64,000 bases of DNA from Marsupella aquatica (GCA_973895155.1 OZ316895.1:8804001-8868000), one strand, 5' to 3'. Shown: positions 10,576 through 23,833, counted from the stretch's first letter. Numbers and translations: made by a program. Notes: a model not told the origin generated them from the sequence alone.

Positions 10576-12774
10576 AGTGTATAGAGATTGACAGCATTAT
10601 GTCTCCTTTAGTTGAGGACGACTCGTTTTCTCTTAGAAAAGAGACGTGAAGAAAATGCAAGAATGTTTTCGATCTGCGTCTCGATCCATAGTGCAAGAGT
10701 CAGAGCCATAGATGAACTTTTAAGTCCTCTGACCACAAGAGTCCAACGAGACATTTTAATTTCAAAAACAGGAGTTGCTAATGGAAAGCAAAGCACTGTC
10801 AAACCTGACCCGTGACCAAGGGGTCGGTCACAAAGGCTGAATAATTTTTTGATTTGTTAAGTAAATGGTTATATTATTTTGTTGATAAAATTATGTTTAG
10901 ATATCATTATGATGTTTTTCAAATATTCCTGAAAAACCAAGAGTTATCTTGAATTGAGTTCTTGAATTGAGTTCAACTGAATGATACATCATGAAAAAGA
11001 ATTTCTCTATTTTTGATTACGGGTTCTTGCATCAAAATATTTGTCAACTCATTCTTTAACTATGTCTTTTGTGGTGCACTTGATTTTGAAACTAAATTGA
11101 CTAATTAGAAAGTGACATTATGTTAAACGCATATCTATCTGGTAAAGTTTGAAGCTTTCATCTCACTTTATTATCAGTCTTTGATCTTTCAATTTTATAT
11201 CTGACTCTCAACATACAAACATGGTAATAATTCACAACCATGTAAACAATTAATAGATAAATAGTATCTCATCATAGATTGCATTCTTAAAAGTATTATG
11301 TACCAAATGCCCTTGCCTATGCATAAACTATAACTGGTTGAGGGACAGAATATAAGGTATTTTTGTGAAAAAGCAGAAAAGAGCTTGGAAGCCTAGATTC
11401 TTCCCATGTGAATGCTGGAGCGGGTGCTATGGTTGGTATATCAAATTTTGTATTTATATGAAAAAATTATATTTTATCTTTTAAAAATGTATTTTTTCTT
11501 TTCCGATGCAATCCTAAATGCATTTTTCACCTGTTTAGTACTTAATTAAGTTTATCAATTCATTCAAAAGTGATTTGTTTCTATTTATTATTTCATCTTT
11601 ATTTTCAATCATTTTCAACTATTAAAGTAGCAATTTTCCTCACACTATCTATATTTTTGCATTTCATGTTTTGTATATGCATTGAAAATAACTTAAACAT
11701 TTGAAAATAAAGTAAAATGAAATTTCCTAGAATTTTATTTGGTTGGGTCCATGTCCATCCCCATGGACTGCGTAAAGTAAGTACTGTAGCTATTGTAGTT
11801 TGCATTGGAAATAAAAAGACTGGATTTATGTGGCATAGGAATTGAAGAGTTTCAAATTGAACAAAGACTACATCATGATCTTTGCTTGACCAATAAAATA
11901 CAAAAATTAGTTGTGAATTTTGGGACCAAAACTTATATTTTGGAATGGTCAGCCCTCGTCACTCTCGGGAATACTCTTGAACCTCCATCCACCCAGCCTA
12001 AAAGGTTGAAAATAACTAATGCAAAGAATGTAATTTCTCAACAATTAAAGAAAAAAGAATCCCCTTACCCTTTTTTATTCTTTCATGTAAGGTATCCTTA
12101 ATCCTTTCTCAACAATTAAAGGAAAACAATTCCCTTACCCTTTTTTTATATCTCCTTAATAAATCCTTTCTTAATAATGAAAGAAAAACAATCCCCTTAC
12201 CCTTTTTGTCCCTTCCCTTACGGTAACCTTAATGTTCCATCCCAGCCCAAAGAATCAAAATGTCTCTTTTTTATTCCTCCTCTCTTTTAAGATACCCTTA
12301 ATTCTCTGTCCCTGCCCCACATCAAAGAAAAAATAAATCTAAAATTGACCAGGCATGTTTTCAGTGCCCATCCTTTGTGTTTAGGAGCCCATGGAAGAAA
12401 AAGGAATAGAAACACAAAAAGGGCCCTAAAAAGATGCTCTTATTTAGCCCCTTCAAACAAGTAGTCCCTCTTCCAAGTGAAGAATAAAATTTCTCAATTT
12501 TTTAACAATTATTCTTCCCCTCCTTTTCTTACTCCTCCCCTTTTATTTAGCCCCTTTAAAAGAGTGGTCCCTCTTCCAGGTGACCCATTTCACCCAAAGG
12601 AAAAAAATAGAAAAGAATGGAATGTTCCCACACAAAAAGGTCCCTTAAAAAGAGTCGCCCCTCTTATTCAGCCCCTTGGAATGAGTGTCCCAGGTCACCC
12701 ATTACACCCAAAAGAAAAAGAAGATAAATAAAACACATTTAAAGCTAGAGAGAATAAAGTGAAAGGGAGCCATG
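10576..12774. other. Gene-free AT-rich spacer with degenerate tandem repeats
   Basis: No exon or RNA gene is recognised. From about 12050 to 12230 a motif of cctttcTcaacaattaaag plus ccccttaccctttttt occurs three times. From about 12430 to 12730 a ttatttagcccctt...gtccctcttccaggtgaccca motif occurs three times, imperfectly. Short open frames in this stretch have no recognisable similarity. Confidence 0.5.
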
Positions 12775-13115
12775 GATGATAGTATCTTAATATAAAAGCG
12801 CCAACTGAACTCTATTCTTAAGAACCTAGGTCTAGAGTGAGGCCTCTAGACCGTAACTCTATGGTCATCATGACATGACTATGATGTATGTACATGCCAA
12901 TTTTTTATAATAATTTATAAATATTTTATATTAAAAGAATATAAGCACTCTGGCCCCATCACAACATATTGCATAAAAGATGGATATGCATACAAAAAGA
13001 TTGATGTGCACATACACATACAGGAGAATAATATATTATATATGAATAGAAAATGTTATTTTGATAATTTTTTTATTGTCCTCTCTGCTATTCACGTTCA
13101 AAGAAAGGGTAGTCA
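12775..13115. repeat. AT-rich dispersed repeat, copy R2
   Basis: Second copy of the repeat at 1690-2080, in the same orientation, with the same landmarks and about 50 bp of net deletion. Both copies end in tcagggctagt. Confidence 0.75.
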
Positions 13116-13330
13116 GGGCTAGTACACTAAGAGGGACATTGATGAACTAAGTGGGGCCTAGTTACAAAAGACAAAGTATTGGAACAGGAACAAAAGTATT
13201 GCAGATGAAAGTATTTCCGACAAATACATTTTGGGGCCATTTTTGGGGCCCCATCACATCTACTGAACTAAAGTTCAGCCAACAACTCTTAAACAGTAAC
13301 ACTCGCGGTGAATGCACAGACTTACATCTG

Positions 13331-13418
13331 TGGCATTTAGATCACAAGTAAACTTGTCAAGTAGAAACTCAGGATGGCATTTAGATCACAAGTAAACTTG
13401 TCAAGTAGAAACTCAGGA
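13331..13418. repeat. Perfect 44-bp tandem duplication
   Basis: The unit starting tggcatttagatcacaagta occupies 13331-13374 and 13375-13418 without mismatch. Confidence 0.92.
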
Positions 13419-13617
13419 TAGGTAGCAGTGGATTAGAAAAACAGACAAAGTAGTCTGTCACCCATTTGAATTCTAGTAGGAAAGGCTGCCTCTCACTGGC
13501 GTCTATATAGCAATAGTTGGAACAATTTCTGGAGCACAATGCAAGCTCAGACACACATACTCCCCCTATGCAACTCCCCTTTTTAGAAGGCAAGTATATA
13601 ATTCCTTATAATGAAAA

Positions 13618-14325
13618 GTTAAATCCAATTGACCATGTAAAGTTTCATTTTTGCAGCTCTCAACTCAAGGAATACATAATTTATGAAACTGCTATACTAT
13701 ATGGTGAATCCACCTTTCATATTTTGTCTTATTCAGGTTTTGTGCTCAGTATTTTGATTTTAATGTGCTTTAACAAGGTGATTCCTTTGTCTTAATTTGA
13801 TTTTGAATTAACTTTTGGACCCCTTTTATTTTTAGTGAATTCATAATATTTTGAATGTGTTTGGCTCCCCTCATAAATGTGTATTTTTTCCTTTTCAATC
13901 ACTCCTTAGTGAATTATCTTTTTTCTCATGAGAGTGAAAGAAATGAATGTGAACGATGTGCACATCTAGTGTACTAAGCTCCCCTCATGGTTTCTTTAAT
14001 TTGGAAAATGTATGGTTTTAATTGAGTTGATTGTCATTACCTAGAAGCAAGTGAAAATCTGTATTGTATGTGCACAACTCTGCTTTTTTCTTGCATGTGT
14101 ATTATGTCATTTACTATATTAATTTCTTGGCATATACTTTACATGTACCTACATTTTATCATAAAATAAACCAAATGAATACATTTCCCTACAAAAAAAA
14201 GAGGCATGTTCTAGGATGAACATGCTATAATTATCCAATTGACCATGTAAAGTTTTATTTTAGTCTACTAAAATCTTGCATCTCTCAACCCGTTTCTCAA
14301 CTCAAGGAATACAAAAATATAACTT
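13618..14325. repeat. Pair of diverged direct repeats about 620 bp apart
   Basis: The sequence tccaattgaccatgtaaagt followed by ctctcaactcaaggaataca occurs at about 13624-13680 and again at 14234-14313, the second time with about 25 extra bases in the middle. No gene lies between them. Confidence 0.6.
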
Positions 14326-17317
14326 TAAAAAAAAAATTGAACTTGTTTTTATATGGAAAACTTTGATCACACCAAATTATATATACAAGGGTCTACAACC
14401 AAACTAGCTCTCTTGGCTGGCTCAGGTGGCGGAGACACGGGCGGAGAGGACTCAGTCAGGCTATCCAGAAGTGACAAATCAAAATCCTTGATTGCTATTG
14501 CTTTCCCCACACAAAGGCTTGAAGATTTCCAATCAAAGCTCACAAACTTTACTCTCTCACTCGAGTGATAAAAGTCCACACATCCCCAAGCATACTTTGC
14601 CAAAACAGTCTGCCAATTCTTGGCAATCACATGTGTTGTGATTGGACTTATCCGGTAACAAATAGAACCTCCGCATTGAACCTCACATTAATTGGACAAA
14701 CCTTTAATTTCTTCAATACGTCAAATCAGACAGGGCTAAATTCATCAGGAATCAATAGCGCAGAATGCCCTTGATCGAAAGTGCCTTTTGTCTTGTCAAA
14801 TGCACGAGCTAGTGCATCCATTTCACAGCTTTAGGGTCCATCTCAGCATGCGGCTCCACCTTAATTAGTGTTTGCCTCAATGTGAATCTCAGGAAAAGAC
14901 ACAATGCATGCAACCAATGACTCTACGTCTATGGTAACTCAAACTCTCCCGCATGATCAATACGTGCATTCTTACAATATCCTTCTCTGCCATCGCCACC
15001 AGTAAGCATACAGTCAAAACTGAATTAAAACAAACAATGAGGCTCCTTGCAAAATCCTCCCACCAGTACTGAGAAGGGACATTGTGATCAATTTACGGTA
15101 GAAAGGGAAATTGGTCCAAAAGAGACAAAATATATAGACCTGGACCATTCTCGCTCCATCACAAAATCTGCAGGCCGGGTGCCTTAAGCAAACATCAGGA
15201 ACCCGTGAGTCTTTGGCTATGGATAGGAGACAACCCAAAGAGCTAGCTGGACACAGGAAGGGTGAGTGAAGAATTGACATTGAACTCTAGATTGAATTGA
15301 TGTTGATAATATCAGAACTGCAGATTAGAACTAATTAATGCTTTGCAAATTACTTTTGCAAGAATTGAAGGATCAAAGGCACATTCCTGACATTTGTCAA
15401 GCCTCAACTCCTTGTACATCCAGCTCTCTCCTACCTGGCTCCGGACATGAACATGTGAAGGAGTGAACCTGCCAGGTCAGTGACAACTTACATTGAAGTT
15501 CAAATTTTGCCAGTTTTGTTTGGGAAGAGAAGTGTTGACCTACAAGATAGACAGCAATAGCAATTGACTGGATGAAAACGTTACAAATGGGAAATTATGA
15601 ATGACCAACGCAGCTCATTAGCGAGCATGCTTTCAATTAGAGTAGAGGAGAGATAGTATGTCAATAAATGAGTAAATAATCTTTTGCTTGTAATTTTCCA
15701 TAGCAACATTGAAGCAAAAGTCTGTCTTCAATCCCTCAACAAACTCCTCCATTATGTAGCCTATGTTGTCCACGAACATCAATCTACTCCTCACACTCTC
15801 TATTGGCAAGGTTCAGCTCATTGTAAGCACTACCAGCAAAATGCATGGTTGTCGATCCTCATCTCATGCTGGCTCTTTGGTTGGCCTGGTGAGAGCGGGG
15901 GTGAGATTTCTGCTACGGACCATCCCCTGGACCATTGTGGAATTTCCTTCTTGCAAATTGAAGCTTAATCATTATTTTCATTTTTTGTGTTTGCAAAAAG
16001 GGATAGAAAGCAATTCTCAGCTTGGGGGTTTCACTTCCACAAAAATGACACATCATGTGCGACGAAGTATAGCGTCATTGTATTGGTTCCAAGGGAAGAA
16101 TTATAAAATTTCTCAGAAGAACAATAGGGTCTGTTAAATCCAATTTTGAGACTTATAAGAACATTAGGGGCTTTTTAATCAAATTTTGGGAATATTCCAA
16201 CTTTATAGGGGTTTAAAAAAATTGAAAATCTTACATTTAGGGGGTCCGATGCCTAAAAACATCATAGGTGATGGACAGGCCTCCATATAGTGAGACCCCC
16301 AAGAACTTAGAGGAAGAAAAGAGCTGAACAGAATGAAGCAGAGTAAGAATGGAGGAGGAAAGAACAAGAACGAATTGAAAGTGAACCATACTTAGTCCCC
16401 ATCGATGGCCATCCCGGGGCCTAGACCATAGAGGAGCTTGACATCGGAGTCAGCAACGTCAGAGCTATGGGTAGGGTAATGGAGTTTCGCAACTAAGGGC
16501 CTCGCTCACAATTGGGTTTGCTTTGCATTACCCACATTCAAGTCTTCAAAATGTGTTGTTTTCTCTGAAAATAACATTTGTACCATGATTGATGACAAAT
16601 GCTATATTTTGATTTTATTTCAGATTGACTTCATACTTAGGACCTCTCTTACTAGGGAGTCAAAAGATTTTCTGAGTATTGTTCATCTGGAGCACCTTGA
16701 AGGGAAGAACTAGGTTTAACCCTACCGAGTTCTTGAACACTTTCACATTAAGTGGTTTGCCATCATGTTGAGAGTGAGGTACTCAAGGTTGAATTTCCTA
16801 TAAAAGCTAAAGTTAAGGATATAGATAACTAGCTTGGATTATGTAGATAGTGCTACTTTACATTATTTCTGAGAAGCATGGATCACCATGTTCACCATTG
16901 AAACCTGAGTTCTTGCAAGAAAACATGTTGGAATGGCTGCCTAAGTTGTCCCTAAGTTTATCCTAGGCACTGAATTTAATTTCTACAGCTTTTATTATAG
17001 TGCTTTAGTCCTTGTCTTAGAGTATCACTACATGAGTTGTTGTAATAATTATACTGATCAGTGGAAATTTGTATTATTTACAGGAAAGTGAAAACTCTGA
17101 GATTGATGGCACGGGGTTGAAGTGATCCTGTCCAAAAACAAAAGTTGCTAATTTGCTGCTGCACTTGTTAATATTGTAGTAGTGGCAACGATGTTGATTT
17201 TTAGTGATGGGACTGAAATCCTCTACGAGTTAAGAATTAATACTGTAGAAAGAGTTCTGCAAAGCTTGAAGCTACTTAGGCAACAGGCCAGGCTAATAAT
17301 TAACACTATAAAACCTA
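14326..17317. other. Gene-free spacer between the PQQ genes
   Basis: No recognisable exon, RNA gene or clear mobile element is seen. An 87-codon open frame on the minus strand (14630-14367, with AKNWQTVLAKYAWGC) has a fairly protein-like composition and could be a decayed transposon fragment. I cannot assign it to a family. The rest is AT-rich with scattered short open frames. Confidence 0.4.
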
Positions 17318-20300
17318 TCATGGTACACACAAGGCAATCAGTGAGTGTCCGTGAGTTATGTTATTTGGTCCACTCGCGAAGCCAGTGGTAGTTTCACCAA
17401 CAGGCTGGAAAATACATCCGTCCATTATGGCCACCCCTCCAGCAACAGGCCCTTGGGTTGAGTAAGTAGACAGAACTGCCCCAGTTGCAGAATCTAGTGC
17501 CACTATTTTGCCTACCGGTGTACTGCTAGAGAAGTTACCTTGTGATCCGCCAAAGACCACACCATTGGCATATGCAACCTGCATCATTCAATAGACTCTC
17601 AATCAGCATTGGTGCACTAGTCTAATCACAACCCCATGAGTTAAGTATCAGTATCCCTCCCATAAGTCACTCTTGTGTGGAATCTTCCTACTCAGCGAGA
17701 TTGCACAGATGACAGTTTTGCATGGCGATGTTTGAGACAGAAAAAAAAAAAAACAGACCACAAAATTGATGTTCAACTTTGACGACGCACATGAATTTCA
17801 CTGATATGGAAGTTGCTATTAAACAACCTCTCAAACCACTTAGTTCCTTTGTCAGTTAATTAAGGTGACTTTTAGGCGGAAGATCACCCCTTTATCAAAG
17901 TCTGGTGTACATGGGCGAGCTCCTGTGATTATGGCGTCTTGATTCGTCAGTTTTCAGATCAAAATCCCAAGACCTTGCCAACAAGACGTGCATACCAGAA
18001 ATCACATTTTGGTGGAGAAGAAGGTAGCATACCGGTGCTTGAGTACCCAGTGGATCAGGGTTGGCTGTGGACCAAAGGATAGCTCCTGTGGAAGCATTCA
18101 TGGCCACCCAGCCTCCCCAAGTTATGACTCTGGACGATGGCACCAAGGTGAAATTCAATCTGAATCCATTGATGATGTTCGTGAATACCCTTTCACCGTC
18201 GGTAGTCATGCCCCATGACGCTCCTCCTCCAATAGACCCTGGACCTCCATCCTGCAGGTTTGCATTCCACAATCAAATATCAACTTCCACCAATGATGCA
18301 TTACAGATTAAATATCATAGTCTCGATCAGACTGCGTTACTTTTATTTCCTCGGCCTTGTTATATCTGCAGAACGATATATAAGTCTTGTACGTAATGAT
18401 CAAGTCGACCCACCCGATCCCACAATTCGCATATCTATCCATGAAATTCAGCACATCAAGATCATCGATGTCTTATGCTTTCACGGTGTATTGGTCAGGA
18501 CAAAATTGGTGACTTGTCCCGAAAATGGAGGTTATCAACAGATCGAGGCGTGCTAGTCAGCATCTGCGTTGACAAAAGTAATTTATGTAGAAACGGAATG
18601 CATGCAGCATCAAAAACTACAAGCGGTTTATGGGTCACAAGCGCTTACAGTTTGCCAAACAATCTCTCCAGTCTCTCGATCAAGAGCATGAACGATCCCA
18701 TTCTTCTGACCGGCAACCACCACGTCCCTCAATGTACACGACGAATTATGTTCTTCCTTGATCGTTATCAGGAACGGAGCTTCTCCAAAATCGGCATCCG
18801 GTCCAAGAATTGGGGGGCAATTGGGCAATGGGACAGGGGAAAGGAAACAAACATAAATCCAAGTATCATAGGCGCCCAGATGTGTAGACCACGCGATTTT
18901 GCCAGTGTCGATGTTGATGGCAACAAAGGATTCGGCATGGTTGTCCGGGTGGATGCATGGATCGGGGAAGGTACCGGTGGCGTTGGTCTTGTTCAATTGA
19001 GCTTGTTCACAAGCCGTAATATCTGGAGGGGTGGTGTAGTCGTTCCCCGTGGCAATGTATACCAACCTCCTGGAGACATCAATTGCTGGACTGCTCCCCC
19101 AAACGCCCGCTCCTGAATAGAGCCCCGTCTGCTTGTGGTTGTCCGGAAGCATGGACACTCGCCACACTGTCTCTCCCGTCTTAGCGTTGAGCTTAAACAT
19201 CGCACCTTGAAAGGTACAGCAGGTTGCTGGTGGACCAGACTCTTCCCAGGAGCTCGTGCCGATGTAGAATGCACTGCACAAATTTCACGATAGAAGACAG
19301 CACATTAGCCACCAGATTACTAGGGGTTTGACAGCTCCAAGGTATAACGTAGCTAAAGCGGCAAGTTAATTGATCTCGGCGACGGAGTAATACATATAGA
19401 GTCGATGAATCAATGGTGCAAGTACAGGGAATGTACTTGTAGTCAGCAATGAAGGTACGGTGGTAAAAGAGTTATGAAATCGTCAGACTGACCCTTGGTA
19501 GTACGTCCCGGATTGTTGTAAGGTGCACCATTGCTGAGAATCCAAGCTGGTCCACCAAACCACTGCTCCTGTAGATCTGTTCAACGCCAGCACATAGCAC
19601 GGACCATATATCCCAAACAGTAGCAGGGGTCCGGCTATGGTTGGAGTTGATCTGGAAAGAAGATCAGGAGCTTTAGAAACTGACGGTGAATCATTTCTGA
19701 TATGCGGTATAACGTAGACTCCGTCCAAGAGTCCTGGAATTGTCGGAGCAAGCTCGGTAAGATTCACTTTCCAGATGCGCTCGCCGGTGTCTTTCGTGAC
19801 GGAGTACAGGCATCCATCCCAGCTCGAGAAATACACTGCTCCCCTTCCGTGGCCATCGATGGATGGGTTTGCAGAGATATCGTAGTCTGCCAAGGCGGTC
19901 CACTTCAGCGCTAGTTTTGCCACTGTGTCTTTGCTGATCTTCGTCTCGGACATAGCCTCGCGGCGATTAGTAATGCCTCCTCCTTGGTTCGGCCATGACT
20001 TCGACAACTCGTCCCACTCCTCCTTGTACAATATTATTTTCACAATCCACGACGCGGCATCCAGTATAGTAGTTAGTGACTTTATATAATTATCCATCAA
20101 GCGAAAGAGGCATGAGTCCGATTCATGCACTGACGTACGGTATTTCAAAGTATGATGCTAAAGTCCTGAGCTATATATATATATATAAAGTAACCAAGTC
20201 ATGGACTAGATAGTTCAAGCACTAACAGTCAATATATATCCTTTCCTGGAGATTCATTCGGCTATCGAATCTCAGGAAGCCACTCATGATAATTTCATTA

Positions 20301-20818
20301 TAATTAACGAAGGCCAAAATGGAGGTTCTACTTCTCAGGGCACTGCCAGACTGACTCTACGAAGTGCAGGGTTTACGAAAAGTTGTCGAGAAAACATTCA
20401 ATCGGAAGAAAAGTCGTAAATCTTTTCACGAAGACCCTTGTTGTCTAGTAATTAGTGCCTTCCAATTCCAGTTAACACAAAAGTAGTGTTATACACATGG
20501 AGGAACTCTGTCTCCTTTACGTTCACGGGTAATTGCAAGACAAAATAAATTTTCAATTTTTCACGAAGACCCTTGTTGTCTAGTACTTATTGGCTATTCC
20601 AGTTAACACAAAAGTGTTGATATACATATCAAGGAACTCTGTTTCCTTTACGTTCGGGGGAAATTGCAAGACAAAATAAACTTTCTATTTTCTAATTGCA
20701 TTTGATTCTGATCGAGTGTGGGACTTACATCAGAATCCCGACTCCAAGACTGGACGGGAGTGACAACGAGGGCGGCAAACAGCAACACGATCCACCGATA
20801 ATCTGAAAATGTTTTCAT
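17318..20818 (-). CDS. Secreted PQQ-repeat (polyvinyl-alcohol-dehydrogenase-like) beta-propeller protein, copy 2
   Basis: Five exons: 20729-20818, 19493-20019, 18649-19273, 18033-18251 and 17318-17578. Sizes and phases equal those of copy 1 apart from one codon less in exons 1 and 5, giving 573 codons plus stop. The exon-2 acceptor has a tandem GAG|GAG choice (20019 or 20022) that adds or drops one Glu. Residues 1-26 form a signal peptide (MKTFSDYRW, then hydrophobic to VQSWS). The same tryptophan-docking repeats and Cys-Cys pair are present, but the last repeat reads TGAVLS where copy 1 has TGAVLW, so one docking tryptophan is lost. Function as for copy 1: a probable extracellular quinoprotein oxidoreductase of unknown substrate, or a propeller without redox activity. 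Confidence 0.88.
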
Positions 20819-21319
20819 CGCTTAACTTGGGCTGTCTCGATCAAGCTCGGCCTCGCCCTAGTGCCTGCATGCTGCAGCGACTATCTATTCTCCATCAAGG
20901 ATATCGAGCCTATTCTCCAATACTACACGCCTTTGTCTATATGCCACAAATCTGGACGTACTGGTGTGCAGAGATCGATTTTTGGTGGGCCAAGTCTTCT
21001 GGATGAGTTGCCGCCGTACGTCATTGCGTTCACGTACAATCTGCTTTGCTGGTTATCGTAGCTGACCACGCAATGGAGCTCCATAAGTTGCAAGCGTTGT
21101 CGCGGGCATTAATTATCTTCTTTCTAATATCCTTATTAGAGTCGTGTGAATTACGTTCTGTGGGGTCGTTTCCGACGCTGTGAGATAGACTACTCGCTCA
21201 AAACTCAAAAAGGCAATGCTTTCTGAGGTCATGAGGTGCACTTGCATTCTCAATGAAATTAAAGAACTTTACTGGAAAATTTATACATTGTTTTACCAGG
21301 AAATGGTTGACTTTTGGTG
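20819..21319. other. Probable promoter region of PQQ gene 2
   Basis: About 500 bp upstream of the minus-strand ATG at 20818. It is alignable with 7039-7750 in places (the ggatccat/tggagg and ggacgta-type motifs) but more diverged than the exons. No open frame is supported here. Confidence 0.4.
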
Positions 21320-21830
21320 AAATGCACAACTCAGTCACCAAAATCACAGACATGACCAAGCATTAGTGTACCTGCCAAATATATTAAACGTGGGCATTCA
21401 AACTGGTCATTGCATGCAGAGCCATCCAACCGGTACATGCCATGTGCCACAACTATTCATCGACCAGTTCCAGTCTTGCTCACGTTTCCTAGCTACTGTA
21501 TATACAGTGTCCCTCGCAGTGCCCCCGGTTTTTGAGTGTTGATCGTAGATTGAGGGATTCTAGTGAGAGCGCAATAGTTACAGTAGAGGTTTTCCGGGTT
21601 TGGTATTGCACTTTCGGGAACTAGCTGCTCAGATTTCGAGAATTGTAGCTAGACATTCAATTCCAAGATGTAAGGGTTACTTAACATCTCTCAGACTATA
21701 GGCAATGAATGCCACCGACGTTTGAAGTCTCGAAATCGCTCTAATCTCGAGAACTTGGGGGACAAATGCTGATCGATTACTGTTATTTCCGGAGACACTT
21801 CGTTGCGTTCATCTGCAACATTCTCTTCGT
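21320..21830. repeat. Upstream block D
   Basis: Uninterrupted version of the block split at 8118/10279. The order of landmarks is preserved: cagtcaccaaaatcacagac, agagccatccaaccggtaca, tatata at 21499-21504, cattcaattccaagatgtaa, caatgaatgcc, tctcgagaacttgg and gcgttcatctgc. It gives the empty-site sequence for the LINE insertion. Confidence 0.82.
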
Positions 21831-22497
21831 TGCCATTCAATTTCTGGTGGGAGAGGCTGCCTCTCATCATTGACATCCCCTCTTCACCACTTAACATTGG
21901 CTCTCTTCTGGCCCTGAAAGTGCTACCAGTGCCCAGCACTGATATAGCCGATGATTTACAGCCGATGATATAGTCGACTTACAGCTGACTGACGAGCTTC
22001 AGCGTACGTGATCGTCAACTGAGAGTGTGTTTTCTGCTTAGAGAGTATGTGCCACTGCGTCGCACCGTACCCTAACGTCCAGATTTGGTTGGGTGGCTCA
22101 CCCAATTTTAACTTGTTTAGCTCCCCCGAAGCTCATTGATTGTCAATTATGTACTCAACAATAGTTTCAAGGTTGGTTATCTTGATTCGGAATTTCAAGA
22201 CCTTAAAAATAAACAAATTGAGTTAAAAACTAATATTGGCTTATTTACCATTTTTGACAGAACGTTCGCTATTTACTAAATAACGATCGTGCTACCCTGT
22301 GTCCCTGTTCATAAAATTGAGGGACAATCACAAAGATCCCTCCCCAAAAAATTCTTAAAAATGCATGAAAACCGCCCCAATCTCGATTCTCACTTTCAAA
22401 TGGAAAATTTGAAATAGGCTACATGAATATCCAAATGACCATTGTGCATCATGTCTCCTTTGCCTCGATCAAATCAAATAAAACATATATAACTTAC

Positions 22498-22562
22498 ATC
22501 GTAATCCTGGTCCCCGGACAGCAGTGGAGTCACAAGAACGGAGCATCTGAAAATCTTTTCAT
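22498..22562 (-). pseudogene. Relic exon 1 of a third PQQ-repeat gene
   Basis: On the minus strand it starts atgaaaagattttcagatg, like the true exon 1 of the two genes (atgaaaac(g/a)ttttcagat). It ends in ...ggattacgat followed by a gtaagt donor at 22497-22492, also like them. An internal deletion of 28 bases removes the signal-peptide core and puts it out of frame. No exons 2-5 follow to the left, where the next unit begins with block D. It is a dead fragment left by the duplication process. Confidence 0.72.
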
Positions 22563-22784
22563 GAGTTTCGGCTCTCTCAAGCTAGGCAACTCGATCGGTC
22601 TCTTGCCGTACTTTCTGTGGAGCAGGCAGCTACTATCCTGGGTATGGAGGCTATTCTACAATGCTAAGTACCATCTATACATATATGTCCAGCAGTCTCG
22701 ATCATGTTTTCTTCCCTTAATGGGATCTTAGTGGCTCGTAGTTTCTTCAGATTATTTTTCAGATTTCAAATACAAAATTTCGTC

Positions 22785-22990
22785 ACCACCATCATAGACC
22801 TGTCCAAGAGCACTGGCAGCTTTAAAACGTGTGCCAATATCAAATGCTTTGCAGGTCACCCCAACCGGTACATGCCCTGCATTGGGCCGGGCCATCTTGA
22901 ATTATTCATATTCTGTTCCAGTCTTGCTCTGAACGTTTGTTACTTGTACAGGATACCTCGGCGGAAATGAACAGTAAGTAGAGGAGGACC
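22785..22990. repeat. Upstream block E
   Basis: A partial block 220 bp upstream of the relic exon 1. It shares caccatcatagacctgtcca, ccaaccggtacatgcc and cattgggcc with blocks A to D. Its position relative to the relic confirms that block and gene were copied together. Confidence 0.6.
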
Positions 22991-23833
22991 ATCCCCGGTG
23001 AATTCGACAACAGTGACCTTTTTCATACGATTAGGAGTTTGAGCGAGGAAACGAAACGAAACGACACACAAAGGAAGGTTGAGACAGCCACGCAACAGCA
23101 AAAGAACACCAAACCGAGAAACTGCTTCTTTCTGCCTTGATTTTTGGCATTGAAACACAGTTGAGCAAGGACAAACTAATTAAAGCATTCCCTTTCTCAG
23201 TTTGAGACTGATTCGAGCGTAATAAGGAAGAACCGGAGACTCGGGGCGAAATTTTGGGCTACGAAGGAATTGATGAACACTTTTTTCTGTGAGCAAGCTA
23301 CTGTCAGTAGGTTTTGGGCTGTGAAGGTGAAACTCTGGGCATGTATGACTGTAGCTATCAGCGTGTTTAGCGGGGCCATTCAGTCAGTAAATTCATTTCA
23401 AGAAAATGTGCACACCTCCTCCATCACTCAGCAATCTGGCTCTCCTCCAGCTTGACTTGGTCCACAATTGTTGCCATTAAAGTACTCCCTGATTATCATC
23501 CTATTGAGGCCTTCGTGTCTCTGACTGAACGTCCAGATGATATCGGAATACAGTATATATCAGGGTCTACTTACAAAATTCATAGGCACTGAATATGTTC
23601 ACAACTGTACCTCGCGAGATGAAGCACCCATAATTAAGAATTGCGAACCATTGTAGCTTTTGCCAATTCATGCAACACGCACACGCAGGCATTGACCAAA
23701 TGGCCATAACAACCTCATGGCCATAACAAACGCAGGGCCCTTAGTTTGAATCAGCCCTTTCTTTTCACATGTCTTGGTTGGGCCTTTTGTCGCTTCTTGA
23801 TGCGCTTTTGCTTTTATCGGGTTGCGACCTGTC
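22991..23833. other. Spacer between the PQQ array and the non-LTR element
   Basis: No gene is recognised. A direct repeat of aatggccataacaa/catggccataacaa lies at about 23698-23730. The 5' end of the retroelement must lie somewhere between about 23650 and 23834. I could not find a target-site duplication that fixes it. Confidence 0.4.

Noticed and set aside
1690-13115. R1 and R2 as the two LTRs of one retrotransposon
   Set aside because: No gag-pol coding lies between them, no TG...CA ends or primer-binding site are visible, and a complete PQQ gene lies between.
14367-14630. 87-codon minus-strand open frame with a protein-like look
   Set aside because: Not assignable to any family and not linked to other exons; mentioned under the spacer only.
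18475-19116. 213-codon plus-strand open frame
   Set aside because: Antisense to exon 3 of PQQ gene 2, as is its counterpart 4440-4904 in gene 1.
22423-22731. 102-codon plus-strand open frame
   Set aside because: It overlaps the relic PQQ exon 1, which reads on the other strand, and has no recognisable domain.
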